A model generated the notes under the pieces. It was not told where the DNA came from and ran no database searches. It was given only the letters and a program-made list of their open reading frames with translations. Both the position numbers and the translations under genes were made by a program. A stretch of DNA of 64,000 nucleotides from Hormiphora californensis (taxonomy: Eukaryota > Ctenophora > Tentaculata > Cydippida > Pleurobrachiidae), in the NCBI GenBank assembly GCA_020137815.1, contig CM035350.1, forward strand, positions 7,513,447 through 7,577,446, read 5' to 3'. Positions 63,620 through 64,000 of the stretch are shown piece after piece. How positions within the stretch are numbered: the stretch's first letter is position 1; every line of letters starts with the position of its first letter.

Positions 63620-63920
63620 CTATTTGATCTTAGTCACTTTATAATTGGTCAGTAGGAGCGATACAATTGCTGCAGCGCCACAAAGGCTTGTCATGGAGTG
63701 GTATATCACGTCCCAACTCTCAAACATGTCCACATATTTTAGTAGGAAACTGAAACCCAGAACGGCCAGACCAGGACCAGCTCTCACTAGGCCATACTTG
63801 ATACCAAAGTCTCGTTTCCCAAAGTATGTGTAGAGGCAGGTCGTGAAGAGGATTTGAGAGGCGAATATAGCACCGTTCAGACACATGCACACCAGATAGA
63901 GAATGTCTGGGTAGAAGTTA
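63620..63920 (-). CDS. Multi-pass membrane protein, last exon (MFS-like)
   Basis: On minus, an acceptor (ctttttcag) at 63921 opens an exon coding NFYPDILYLVCMCLNG and ending LLLTNYKVTKIK plus stop at 63620. It has three to four hydrophobic stretches (LYLVCMCLNGAIFASQILFT, GLAVLGFSFLL, LCGAAAIVSLLL) separated by a loop, YFGKRDFGIKYG. This loop resembles the FG-x-x-YG segment between helices of some major facilitator transporters. Substrate cannot be inferred. The rest of the gene lies beyond the right edge. Confidence 0.6.
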
Positions 63921-64000
63921 CTGAAAAAGAAAGGGGATTTAGTTTCAAATTGTTTAAAACAGCACGTTTGACTAAAACGAGACTACTAATACGGGGAATG

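Overview
The window is animal-like nuclear DNA. It has many short spliced exons with GT..AG introns, long (GA)n/(TC)n tracts, small terminal-inverted-repeat elements, and truncated LINE-type reverse transcriptases. The gene set is a ferlin with DysF and C2 modules, phosphagen (arginine) kinases, and chimeric secreted proteins that join a papain-like protease, a C-type lectin and sushi (CCP) domains. My best guess is an early-branching animal, most likely a sponge. This is inferred from gene style; no species marker is visible.

Layout. 1-105 is the 3' tail of a LINE. 201-8264 (minus) holds about 24 exons of a ferlin whose C-terminal exons lie beyond the left edge. 8568-10388 (plus) is a small gene with a myristoylation-type start, a possible TIR-like domain and a HEAT-like C-terminus; it runs straight into a 24-bp tandem repeat. 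12689-24401 (minus) is the 3' half of a membrane receptor with CCP and ephrin-receptor-like Cys-rich modules, a transmembrane helix and a cytoplasmic tail. 24592-38236 (plus) carries three arginine kinase genes: one frameshifted, one single-domain, and one two-domain with an MGCGSS N-terminus. A 21-bp satellite, a LINE fragment and several foldback elements lie between them. 38475-47454 (minus) is the 5' half of a receptor: signal peptide, I29 propeptide, peptidase C1, C-type lectin domain and about 17 CCP modules. 48861-50306 (plus) is a LINE reverse transcriptase. 51746-59441 (minus) is a compact, apparently complete paralogue of the protease-lectin-CCP protein, with a hydrophobic C-terminus. 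63620-63920 (minus) is the last exon of a multi-pass membrane protein.

The two minus-strand receptor halves have matching intron phase. No stop or terminal exon was found for the right half, and no start for the left half. The simplest reading is one gene of about 35 kb, with the arginine kinase cluster nested in opposite orientation inside a 14-kb intron. Both protease-lectin paralogues keep the active-site Gln, Cys and His but have replaced the catalytic Asn.

Single-base frame breaks occur in at least three otherwise conserved exons. Some of these may be assembly errors. All exon limits were read by eye from splice consensus and reading frame; none has been checked against transcripts.
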